In this document: positions 1-10,072 of the stretch, one piece after another
How positions within the stretch are numbered: the stretch's first letter is position 1
Layout of the letters: every line of letters begins with the position of its first letter
Source of the DNA: Salpingoeca rosetta
Lineage: Eukaryota; Opisthokonta; Choanoflagellata; Craspedida; Salpingoecidae
Direction of reading: 5' to 3'
Length of the DNA: 10,142 nucleotides
NCBI RefSeq assembly: GCF_000188695.1
Contig: NW_004754905.1
Coordinates: forward strand, 198,024-208,165
Translations under genes and position numbers: made by a program
The notes under the pieces: generated by a model
The model's input: only the letters and a program-made list of their open reading frames with translations
What the model was told of the DNA's origin: nothing
The model's database searches: none

Positions 1-395
1 TCGCTTCATGTCTCACATCAACGCGGCTGTGCTGCTTTTTGTGCTGTTTGCAGCAGGTCGTGTTGTCATTGCGCCACTGCGCCTTTGTGCTTGTTGTGGC
101 TGTCTGTGCTTCTTCTTTCTCCTGTATTTTGCTTGTTGTTCCTCCTTCCAGCTCATCTCCGATCGTTTTGAACGACTGCTTCAGCGCTTCCAGTCCACTT
201 ACCCGACACGGCACGAGACGACACGACAGAGACAGAGACACAGACAGACAACAACCACAAAACACAAACACCGTACACGCACCTTCAAGCTTCAGAGCTT
301 CTGCTGTGACAAAAGACACCACCAACCAAAACACCCAACACCCCCACTGCAACAACAACAAAACAGACACGCACTCCTCACACACAGACAACACT

Positions 396-441
<46 letters not shown>

Positions 442-446
442 CCACC
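1..446 (+). promoter_or_regulatory. Leader / 5' region of the first HET/TIR-like gene
   Basis: I see no convincing gene in this stretch. The first 180 bases are T/G/C-rich and the rest becomes strongly A/C-rich, ending in a (CA)21 run from 399 to 440 that lies six bases before the start codon at 447. The reading frame of the downstream gene stays open back to an ATG at position 39. The peptide it would add is low complexity (Ser/Thr/His/Asn-rich, then a Thr-His dipeptide polymer) and has no counterpart in the downstream paralog. I therefore read this as promoter plus 5' untranslated leader. An upstream non-coding exon is possible, because a cag acceptor-like site sits near 50-56. Confidence 0.45.
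399..440. repeat. (CA)21 microsatellite in the 5' leader
   Basis: A perfect CA dinucleotide run of 42 bases immediately precedes the accaccATGG start context of the first HET/TIR-like gene. It is the only long array in the window whose CA strand is the plus strand. Confidence 0.95.
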
Positions 447-1712
447 ATGGACCAGTTGCTGCTGCCGATGATCGAGGATGATGGCGGCGCGGAGGAGGTG
501 CTGAGCGAGCTCTGGACCATCCGCGGACCGCCGCTGTACCGCGGGTACCCTGGAAGCGCGGCAGCACTGAAGCAGGAGGCCCGGGATGTTCTCGCCAACA
601 GTACGTTTCGGAAAAAGTGCAGGCAGATTGGCGTCGGCGCCACCACCCACCGATTACGCATCGTCAGGCAATCGGGCCTCCCGCCCATGCGCGTGCTGCC
701 TGCTGCATGGCTCAAGGCACGGAACGGCGCGTGCCGCATCCCACGGAGCCACGAGGGCCTCACCGTCGACGCGGAACAGGCCGTGTGCATCGCCAGCATC
801 AGCAAGTGTCGCCCCGTCATTGTCATGGTGAGCCACCACCATTTTGGTCCGCACAGCGACAAGCCTGATGACGAGGACAACTCCAACGCAAAGGCGCTCT
901 TTGAGTTTACGAAATGGCTCGAGTGGCGAATCCGCATCAAAGGCGTCACGGGCGTGCCCAAGAGCAAGCACCCGCTCATCTTCTTGTGGATCGACTGGCC
1001 CTGTATCGATCAAGGACCCGACATCCCCGAGACAGAGGAGAGCATGCCGCAGCTCATGGAAGCACGTGCGCCGTACATTGAGTCGCTCAGCGTGTACACG
1101 GCGTGCTGCCACCTGACGGCGTGCATCGAGGGCGTGGACACAGACGACCACGACAGCGACCCATGGTGCCTGGTGCAGCGCATTGCCGCCTACGTGTACA
1201 TCCCGAACGGGCAAATGCCCTTTATCGTGCAGACCGGGTTTGTGCATCAGCAGCAGATTCCGGCCAAAGGCAGGCGCAGCCTCATCGACCCACTGGAGCA
1301 CCTCGACAATGCAAGCGCGCACGATGCGCCGTACATCCAGCACCTCACACAGGCGCTCATGAGGTCCGCCACCATTGTCACGCGACCAGAGACAAACAGC
1401 GACAACTTATGCGCGGAGTGCCTTCGCGCGCACCCGACACCGCTTGCCTGGGCGCTGTGCATGACCCTGTGTCTCGGCGGGATTTGTGACGTGGGTGTCG
1501 CCAACGTGTGCCAGAGCTGCTGCAGCCCCTGCGCGCGGTTCCAGTCGCTTCAGGCGGGAAACGCGTTCCCCGTGCTTGAGCTTCGCGCAGACACGGTGAT
1601 GATGCAGGAGCCGATGGGCGACGACGGCGACGAGGATGACCTGGTGGTGATCAACCTGGCCGGCAGCAGATTCGGCAGCAGGCACCACCACACCGGCGAG
1701 GCGGACGCATGA
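447..1712 (+). CDS. HET/TIR-like domain protein, paralog 1 (degenerate motifs)
   Basis: This is an intronless reading frame of 421 residues. The ATG at 447 sits in a strong accaccATGG context, and the similarity to the downstream paralog begins shortly after it. The motif order matches the HET/TIR-like superfamily: a hydrophobic strand ending VIVMVSH (S129-H130), an acidic PDDEDN stretch, FLWIDWPCIDQ (W181 to Q189), an MPQLMEARAPYI helix, and PWCLVQR (W240 to Q244). Hallmark positions are altered relative to the paralog: SHRW reads SHHH, CINQ reads CIDQ, and the Glu of WCLxE is Gln (Q244). In TIR NADases a Glu in the equivalent WCLxE motif is catalytic, so this copy may lack enzyme activity (inference). 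A Cys-rich hydrophobic stretch follows CAECLRAHP, near residues 330-360, and could touch membranes. The C-terminus is acidic. The biological role is unknown. The protein is confidently coding, and the fold assignment rests on motifs only. Confidence 0.8.
   Translation: MDQLLLPMIEDDGGAEEVLSELWTIRGPPLYRGYPGSAAALKQEARDVLANSTFRKKCRQIGVGATTHRLRIVRQSGLPPMRVLPAAWLKARNGACRIPRSHEGLTVDAEQAVCIASISKCRPVIVMVSHHHFGPHSDKPDDEDNSNAKALFEFTKWLEWRIRIKGVTGVPKSKHPLIFLWIDWPCIDQGPDIPETEESMPQLMEARAPYIESLSVYTACCHLTACIEGVDTDDHDSDPWCLVQRIAAYVYIPNGQMPFIVQTGFVHQQQIPAKGRRSLIDPLEHLDNASAHDAPYIQHLTQALMRSATIVTRPETNSDNLCAECLRAHPTPLAWALCMTLCLGGICDVGVANVCQSCCSPCARFQSLQAGNAFPVLELRADTVMMQEPMGDDGDEDDLVVINLAGSRFGSRHHHTGEADA
669..787 (+). 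repeat. 119-base tract identical to 3271-3389 (copy A)
   Basis: Comparing base by base, I find no difference between this tract and 3271-3389, including third codon positions. The offset is 2602. Flanking coding sequence of the two paralogs differs at many synonymous sites. The tract encodes 39-40 residues starting QSGLPPMRVLPAAW. Confidence 0.93.
867..926 (+). repeat. 60-base near-identical tract shared with 3469-3528 (copy A)
   Basis: The tract encodes the DDEDNS to KWLEW segment and matches 3469-3528 with a single difference (C at 887 against G at 3489). It has the same 2602 offset as the longer identical tract. A further 23-base match lies between them at 813-835, corresponding to 3415-3437. 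Confidence 0.9.
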
Positions 1713-2140
1713 AGAGGGGGGGGGGGGGTTAAGGGGTGGCTGAGTTGTGAATGGGAAAGGTGAGGAAGGCCAGAGGAGATTTGGGTGCGTAGGGATGGGT
1801 GCGTGCGTGGAAGGGGGGGGGGGGAAGGAGGATTGGAGGGAGAGCATGCGCTGGTGGTCGGTGGGTACGGGGGGAGGGGGAAGGGAGACGACGTAGGACA
1901 TGCACGCGTGCGCTGTCTTTTGTTTGAGGTGACGATTATTGTGTTGCACATTATTGTCTCGTGTGTCTGTATTGTTTGTACAATTTGTTCTTTGCTTGCT
2001 TTAGTTTGCCTTTGTGCTGAGATACACAGTATTTTTAAGTGGGTTGTGTGTGTGTGGTGTGTGTGTCAGAGGCTATGAGACACGAGCACACACAACGCGC
2101 TGGGGGATGGGGGGGGGGGCTTTCAGGTATAAGGTATTAT
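1713..2140. other. Intergenic region with poly-G runs
   Basis: This is the 3' flank of the first gene. It contains G runs at 1716-1728 (13), 1813-1824 (12) and 2109-2119 (11) within a G-rich stretch running to about 1890, then a T/G-rich stretch. I see no supported gene: open frames here are low complexity. The G runs could form G-quadruplexes on the plus strand. No canonical AATAAA is visible. Confidence 0.6.
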
Positions 2141-2244
2141 TGCCTGCTTGCTTACTTGCCTGCTTGCTTGCTTGCCCTCTTGTCTGCTTGCTTGCTTGCT
2201 TGTCTGCTTGCTCGCTCGCTTGCTTGCTTGCCTGCCTGCGTGCG
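2141..2244. repeat. Degenerate (TTGC)n tetranucleotide satellite
   Basis: About 104 bases consist of interrupted TTGC/CTTG units, with variants such as TGCC, TCGC and TTGT. Open frames across it give Leu-Ala-Cys polymers and are not genes. Confidence 0.9.
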
Positions 2245-2469
2245 TCTTTCCTTGTCTCGGTTCTTCAGTTGTCTCAGCAGATGCGACCAGTGACTTGTCG
2301 CTCTGCAAGCAAGACTACATTTTGCACTTTTGCACTTTTATTGTTGTTTAGTTTGATTCCACGCACGCATAATGTGGTGGCGACGTGCAGGCCTGCTGGA
2401 CAATCTTGCCACCGCTGGGTGGGCAAAATTGCCCATTTGGTTGGGAAGGGTGGATTTGGCGTGAATTTT

Positions 2470-2499
2470 CTGGGGGGCGACACTGACCCGCGAAAATTT
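2470..2499 (+). repeat. Left terminal inverted repeat of the MITE-like element
   Basis: Thirty bases pair with 2729-2758 apart from two mismatches (C/T and G/A). The outer bases are CTGGGGGG. Confidence 0.85.
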
Positions 2500-2728
2500 T
2501 GAACCTTGACCATGACCAATTTGCGTGTTGTGGGTCAGGTCAAGCGCTGGCTTGAGTTGGGTGGTGGGAGAATTTCGGGATTGATGGGAGAGGGATTTGA
2601 ACACACCATATCGTGCAGTGAGATTCCACGGGCTCCATACAGAAACACCACATAGTGTAGTGAAAGGTGGAAAGTTGTGAAAGATCCCTGACCACGACCA
2701 ATCTGACTGCCCGTGGTCGGGTCATTTG

Positions 2729-2758
2729 AAATTTTCGCGGGTTAGTGTCACCCCCCAG
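2729..2758 (-). repeat. Right terminal inverted repeat of the MITE-like element
   Basis: This is the inverted partner of 2470-2499, 28 of 30 matching. The element ends in CCCCCCAG on the plus strand and is followed directly by the AATTTT direct repeat. Confidence 0.85.
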
Positions 2759-2764
2759 AATTTT

Positions 2765-2994
2765 GTTGTGCTGCAAAGTTGCGCGTCCTTGCTCCTTGCT
2801 CTTTGTTTGTGTTGTTGTTGTTTGCATCTGGCTGGTGTTTTGCTTGTGTTGGTTTGCTCCAACCAAGGCATTCATTTCGCCTTTCCATCCCCCTCACACG
2901 ACGACACGACATCACCCGCTGGCTCAAGCTCACCAGCCATCTTACTGCAGCCCTCCAGAGAGAGCCACCACCCAGACCTACCTTTCGCTTCGCC
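2765..2994 (+). promoter_or_regulatory. Leader / 5' region of the second HET/TIR-like gene
   Basis: This 230-base stretch runs from the MITE-like element to the second paralog's ATG. It begins T/G-rich and becomes A/C-rich, the same composition shift seen upstream of the first gene, which fits duplication of the 5' flank. The coding frame is open back to 2779, but the predicted extension has no counterpart in the first paralog. I therefore keep the start at 2995. Confidence 0.4.
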
Positions 2995-4344
2995 ATGAGT
3001 TCAACGCTGCAACAGCCGCTGCTTCCTCTGCACTCGGACAAGGATGGCGCCGTCGAGGACTTTGGGCGCGCAAGGAGAGCTCTTCTGCCTGAAACAGTCG
3101 CACTTGCCGACCTGTGGACAACGCGTGGGCCACCACAGTACTGCGGGTTGTCTGGTGGCGCCCAAGCTTTGAAAGAGAGGGTCAGCAGCGTGCTCAAGAA
3201 CTGGAAGTTTCAAGCAAAGTGCCGGCAGATTGGCGCTAACCCCACGCTTCAGCGATTGCGGATTGTGAAGCAATCGGGCCTCCCGCCCATGCGCGTGCTG
3301 CCTGCTGCATGGCTCAAGGCACGGAACGGCGCGTGCCGCATCCCACGGAGCCACGAGGGCCTCACCGTCGACGCGGAACAGGCCGTGTGTACCTCAATTG
3401 TGAACAAGTGCCGTCCCGTCATTGTCATGGTGAGCCATCGCTGGCTTGACCCAGACAATCACAGGCCCGATGACGAGGACAACTCCAAGGCAAAGGCGCT
3501 CTTTGAGTTTACGAAATGGCTCGAGTGGAAGATTCAACGCGATGATGTGACTGGGGTGCCCAAGAGCCAGCACCCACTCATTTTCTTGTGGATTGACTGG
3601 GCATGTATCAACCAGGGCGATGACATTCCCGAAACAGAGGAGAACATGCCACAACTCATGAAAGCGCGTGCACCATACATAGATTCGCTCAGCGTGTACA
3701 CAGCTTGTTGCCATCTGGTGACATGCTTCGAAGGGGCTGGCCCTGATGACTACGGCAGCAGACCATGGTGTCTGGTGGAGCGCATTGCTGCGTACGTGTA
3801 CATTCCAAACGGGCAGCTGCCATTTATTGTGCAAGATGGGTTTGTGCATCAGCAGCAACTCCCTACCAGATCGAAGCGTGAGGTCATTGACCCATTGCAG
3901 TATCTCGATAAGGCGAACGAGCACGATGCACCCCACATCAGAGATCTCACTGCAGCGCTACTTGGCCGTCGACAGCTGATCGTTCGACCACCTTGTAACA
4001 GCGATTCATGGTGTTTTGAGTGCTTGCGCGCACACCCGTCCGCTATGCTAGCGTGTGCTTGTTTTGTGGTCTCTGCGCCCTTTGGAGGTGGTGTTGTTTT
4101 CATGCCATGTGTGCTCAGGGGTGTGAACGTCTCAACGGTTCGAATCGGAGCAACCATCACAGCACTCGAACTTCGCGCCGATTCCGTCGTGACCGAAGCA
4201 CCGACGAGCGACGAACAAGACGAGGACACTGTCGTCTTCGATTACAAGCGAGGCGACGACGAGGACGAGCAACGGGAAGAGACCATTGATCAGGTTGACC
4301 CGGAATGCCGGGAATACAGGGAGGTGGATGTTCAAGTTGTCTGA
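2995..4344 (+). CDS. HET/TIR-like domain protein, paralog 2 (intact motifs)
   Basis: This is an intronless reading frame of 449 residues. The start was chosen in context cgccATGAG, giving an N-terminus (MSSTLQQPLLPL) that parallels paralog 1 (MDQLLLP). It keeps the full motif set: VIVMVSHRW (S147 to W150), FLWIDWACINQ (W199 to Q207), an MPQLMKARAPYI helix, and SRPWCLVER (W258 to E262). WIDxxCINQ is characteristic of fungal heterokaryon-incompatibility (HET) domains. WCLxE carries the catalytic Glu in TIR-type NADases, so NAD-consuming or signalling activity is a reasonable but untested inference. After ECLRAHP comes a hydrophobic, Cys-rich segment of about 25 residues (roughly 345-372) that could be a membrane segment. 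A long acidic tail (DEQDED, DDEDEQREE) ends the protein. Third codon positions are less GC-rich than in paralog 1, except within the shared tracts. The partner and pathway are unknown. Confidence 0.82.
   Translation: MSSTLQQPLLPLHSDKDGAVEDFGRARRALLPETVALADLWTTRGPPQYCGLSGGAQALKERVSSVLKNWKFQAKCRQIGANPTLQRLRIVKQSGLPPMRVLPAAWLKARNGACRIPRSHEGLTVDAEQAVCTSIVNKCRPVIVMVSHRWLDPDNHRPDDEDNSKAKALFEFTKWLEWKIQRDDVTGVPKSQHPLIFLWIDWACINQGDDIPETEENMPQLMKARAPYIDSLSVYTACCHLVTCFEGAGPDDYGSRPWCLVERIAAYVYIPNGQLPFIVQDGFVHQQQLPTRSKREVIDPLQYLDKANEHDAPHIRDLTAALLGRRQLIVRPPCNSDSWCFECLRAHPSAMLACACFVVSAPFGGGVVFMPCVLRGVNVSTVRIGATITALELRADSVVTEAPTSDEQDEDTVVFDYKRGDDEDEQREETIDQVDPECREYREVDVQVV
3271..3389 (+). repeat. 119-base tract identical to 669-787 (copy B)
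   Basis: This is the partner of the identical tract in paralog 1. Within paralog 2 it stands out as GC-rich at third positions against its neighbours, which suggests this copy was the recipient. Confidence 0.93.
3469..3528 (+). repeat. 60-base near-identical tract shared with 867-926 (copy B)
   Basis: It has one difference from the paralog 1 tract in 60 bases, with the same offset. Confidence 0.9.
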
Positions 4345-4862
4345 GCAGGGTTGCAGGAATGTTACATGGAGTCGCGCGTGTTCCACAATGTGTTGTTTTC
4401 TGTTTCGGAGGTTGCTTGAACCTGTCACGCCTGCAACTGCCGCCGTGTTCTTCCTGTCTGCTCCTCCTGTTCTTCACCTGCTTTCACCCTTCTGTCACGA
4501 GCATGTCATTCCGTCACGCATTCAGTTGTTTTGCTTGCAACACGCTTTCTGTTCTCAACGACCATTGAAACGTAAAATGAAGGAAGATAAAGGAAGATAC
4601 AGGAAGATAAACGAAGATGAGGAAGAGAGGGATGGACAAAGCACGACTCACGACAAAGGCAGAAACAAATCCAAGGAGAGGACATCACAGCCAGCAGATA
4701 ACTCGCCAAGTCGGCCTAACACCAGGCCAGCATCATAAGAAACCATGTCGAAGAACATTACACCCATTCCAACAAACACAAAACCCCATAAAAGCCCACG
4801 ACGTGCATCTCCTTCGCTCTGCAAGTCCGGTTTTCCCTTTGACCGCCGCCACGACGTACAAC
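4345..4862. other. Convergent intergenic region
   Basis: This region lies between the 3' ends of paralog 2 (+) and the borealin gene (-). It is pyrimidine-rich up to about 4560, then purine-rich. Open frames here have no recognisable features. It presumably contains both 3' untranslated regions, but I see no clear AATAAA on either strand. Confidence 0.5.
4581..4620. repeat. 10-bp minisatellite, four units
   Basis: Four consecutive 10-base units follow the pattern AGGAAGATAA, with one to three changes in units two and four. The array is purine-only apart from T and a few C, and lies in the convergent intergenic region. Confidence 0.85.
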
Positions 4863-5157
4863 CTACACCTGCTGCTGGAACGTCTGGATCATGGCTGAGA
4901 GCTGTGCCTGCAAGCGCTGCAGCTCGCCCACAGCCTCGTCCCTGTCCTTCCCTTGCAGCATGTCTGCCAGCGTGTCTGGGTTCTCGCTGTTGATCTCCAC
5001 GGCCTTGCCGCCCTTGAGCGGCAGCGTGATGATCGTGTCGCGTCCCCCCTTGCGGATGCGCGAGCACGACGTGTCGATGGAGACGGGCGACCCGTTGATG
5101 GACAGCAGGCTGTTGTTGTTGGGGGGGGGGGGAGGAGGGGGAATGAGGTGCGGAGGG

Positions 5158-5210
<53 letters not shown>

Positions 5211-5641
5211 CAGAGAGAGAGAGAGTGTGTGTGTGTGTGTGTGTGTGTCGGGAGTGAGTAAGTGTGTGTGTATGTGTCGGGAGTGAGTAAGTGTGTAAGT
5301 GTGTGTGTGTGTGTGTTGAAGTGCGTGAGTAAGTGTGTGTGTGTGTGTGTGTGCGCGTTGAAGCGCGTGAGTGTGTGTGAGTGAGTGAGTGAGTGAATGA
5401 GAGAGAGAGAGACAGTGTGTGTGTGTGCGGTCCTTCATTCTCTTCCAGCCCCATGGAGTGTCAACACCACACGCATTGTAATCAACACCGCCACCATCAT
5501 CACCGCAGCACATGTGCTCACCTCTCGCCGTTCCGGGCCTGGCGCACATACGGCGTCTTTGGCAGTCGTGGATCAAACCCAAGCTCCTCGTACTGTGTGT
5601 GCAGGATCACGTACGTGTACGGGTAAGTGTTGAAGTCGGTG

Positions 5642-5690
<49 letters not shown>

Positions 5691-6010
5691 GTGTGTGTAC
5701 TTGCACGAACAACGTGTCAAGTTCAGCACCACACCACCACGCTCATCAGTCCCCGTTCTCTCTCTCCCCTTTACTTCCTTTTGTTCCCTCACTCACCTTC
5801 AGCACGCCGCCGTTCTTCACTGCCGCCGGTGTCTCAAACACGTGTTGCTCGTGCTGCTGCTGCTGCTGTTTCTGTTCTGTCGCTGCTGTGCTGGCGCGCG
5901 TCACGCGGCGGCTCGGGCGCGCCTATTGGAGGGGGGGGGGTTGCGTGTGAGTGGTGTGTGTGGTGTGAGTGGCGTGTTGCGTGTGTTGCGTGCATGTGTG
6001 TATGTATGTA

Positions 6011-6062
<52 letters not shown>

Positions 6063-7036
6063 GAGGCCGCAACAGTGAGCGGTTTTGCGCGCCCTGCACC
6101 GGTTGCATAAGAAACAGTGCCGAACATCGCCCCACACTCCAAACCACACCTTGAATGATGTGTTTGGTTTGAAGGACACGCGGTTGGTGGGTCGCGTGCG
6201 CTTTGCTGTCGACATCTACACGGAGAGTACAATGCGGTGACGTTGGGTGAGATACAACCACCATGGCGGAGTATTGTCGAAGAAACACCCACTCGCACCC
6301 CTCCCCCCCCCAAACACAATCACACGCACACACATGATGCAAACTCACGATGCCCGTTGTTGCACGCATGCTGCTTTGGCGCGTCCTGCAGGAATGGTAG
6401 TGCGGATTGTCGGCAGCATGAGTGACAAGACACTGAAACACACACACACATGCAAATCTGAGCACGCAAGGAATCATACAACACATCTTCAGCTGCTGCA
6501 TCAGCTTACGATCGTCGCACGGCGCGTGTGCTCTTTCTCCGCACGGTGCCGGGCTCATTCTCTTCATCCTCAGAGGATGCCTGACAAAAAGTGGGGGAGG
6601 ATGGAGGAGAGCGTGTGCGTGCGTGCACGTGCGAGCGCGTGAGTGAGCGTGCGTGTGTGTATGCGGGTGAATAAGCGCATGTTCATGCGTGTGAGTCAGT
6701 GCGCGTGTAACACCAGTCGACGACAAGCAGGAAGAAAATGTTCCCAGTTACACAGCGTCCCCATTCTTCACGCTCACCGACTCGAGTGCCGCCTTGAACT
6801 CTGAAATTGTCAGCGCCTTGACGGCCTGCAAATCAGGTGACCCGTGACAAGTGTGTGAGACAATTGTGTGAGAAGATGGCAGCTGCATATCGCAATGGGG
6901 AGATCACACACACGCACACGACACGAACGATAGCCACCTCACCTTTGGGATCTTCATCAGCTCCACGGTAAACTGGCGCGTGATGCTCGCCTTGAGGAAG
7001 CGCACCTTCGACTTCATGCGCTCCGCACGGCGAGAC

Positions 7037-7118
<82 letters not shown>

Positions 7119-7282
7119 GATATGGTGGTGCGGCCAGGTGGAAGCACGCAAGAGGGGCCGCAAGGCTGCACACAGTCCTTCACCAAGACACACACACCTT
7201 CAATGTCGAACTGCGCGAGGTAGTCCTTGAGCATGTCGGCCTTTTCGTCGTGCGACATGCCCTCTGCAAACGTCACGCCCAT
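4863..7282 (-). CDS. Borealin (chromosomal passenger complex subunit), nine exons, 281 aa
   Basis: Borealin joins survivin and INCENP to target Aurora B kinase to centromeres and the spindle midzone. I assembled exons (transcript order) 7282-7198, 7037-6943, 6825-6778, 6580-6510, 6385-6349, 6215-6150, 5922-5797, 5592-5522 and 5109-4863. All eight introns are GT-AG, phases agree, and the sum is 846 bases (281 residues plus stop); human borealin is 280. Residues 11-75 match the Nbl1/borealin N-terminal helix (QFDIEV, then VELMKIPKAV and SEF) that bundles with survivin and INCENP. The linker (77-176) is basic with an acidic patch and a Gln tract; RRKST (S93) and RRST (T101) resemble Aurora sites. 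FDPRLPKTP (182-190), NGSP (205-208) and the LPLKGGKAVEI segment match the C-terminal dimerisation domain. The start at 7282 follows a (CA)n tract directly, so an upstream exon is possible. Exon 6 and 7 acceptors (TAG) are the least certain. Confidence 0.87.
5110..5521 (-). repeat. Borealin intron 8, filled with GT/GA simple repeats
   Basis: This 412-base intron is mostly simple sequence: a GT array at 5162-5209, GA runs near 5211-5225 and 5400-5413, and GTGAGTAA-type and GTGTTGAAGTGC-type units repeated between them. A run of 12 G on the plus strand (5121-5132, C on the transcript strand) acts as the pyrimidine tract before the exon 9 acceptor. Open frames across it on the minus strand give Thr-His and Ser-Leu polymers. 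Confidence 0.85.
5645..5698. repeat. (GT)n array in borealin intron 7
   Basis: A GT run with a GTATGTAT interruption lies near the exon 8 acceptor. The borealin transcript therefore carries (CA)n about 50 bases before the CAG at 5595-5593. Confidence 0.9.
6001..6056. repeat. (TATG)n and (GT)n array in borealin intron 6
   Basis: Three TATG units at about 6001-6012 run into a GT array ending near 6055. It lies inside the 227-base intron between exons 6 and 7. Confidence 0.9.
7039..7114. repeat. (TG)38 array abutting the borealin exon 2 acceptor
   Basis: This 76-base perfect dinucleotide run ends where exon 2 begins. On the transcript strand (CA)n reads straight into the CAG acceptor at 7040-7038, leaving no ordinary pyrimidine tract. 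Confidence 0.93.
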
Positions 7283-9973
<2,691 letters not shown>

Positions 9974-10072
9974 GTGACGACATCATGTCATGATCGTTTG
10001 GGGGGGGGGGGGTGTTGTGCTGGGATGGTTGAACATGTGTGTGTGTGTGTATGTGTGTCTGTGTGTGTGTAT

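Larger units (their letters stand above)
2464..2764. mobile_element. MITE-like foldback element (289 bp) with putative 6-bp target duplications
   Basis: The left end at 2470-2499 and the reverse complement of 2729-2758 agree at 28 of 30 positions, and each begins CTGGGGGG when read inward. AATTTT occurs as a direct repeat directly outside both ends (2464-2469 and 2759-2764), as expected of a target-site duplication. Each end also has a subterminal hairpin: 2505-2517 with 2532-2544, and 2690-2696 with 2712-2718. The 289-base interior has no coding capacity. It would need a transposase supplied elsewhere, and its superfamily cannot be told from the ends. It lies 237 bases upstream of the second paralog's start codon, so it may contribute to that promoter. 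Confidence 0.72.

Noticed and set aside
39..446. N-terminal extension of the first HET/TIR-like protein from an ATG at 39
   Set aside because: The added sequence is low complexity, ends in a Thr-His polymer encoded by (CA)n and has no match in the paralog. The ATG at 447 has a far better context.
2014..2502. Open frame of 162 codons in the intergenic region
   Set aside because: It is created by the (TTGC)n satellite (Leu-Ala-Cys repeats) and runs into the MITE-like element.
2779..2994. N-terminal extension of the second HET/TIR-like protein
   Set aside because: The extension is not shared with paralog 1. The hydrophobic Leu/Cys/Val start that looks like a signal peptide comes from T/G-rich leader sequence.
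4286..4738. Open frame of 150 codons overlapping the end of the second paralog
   Set aside because: Its first part is an out-of-frame shadow of the coding sequence and the rest is purine-rich intergenic DNA. It has no recognisable motif.
4648..5582. Long minus-strand frames rich in Thr-His and Ser-Leu
   Set aside because: They read through the repeat-filled borealin intron 8. Only the part after the splice acceptor at 5110 is real coding sequence.
6150..6211. Alternative borealin exon 6 acceptor (GTCGACAG) giving a different frame
   Set aside because: It would leave the exon ending out of phase with exon 7. The TAG acceptor at 6218-6216 keeps phase 0 on both sides and gives a basic, linker-like peptide.
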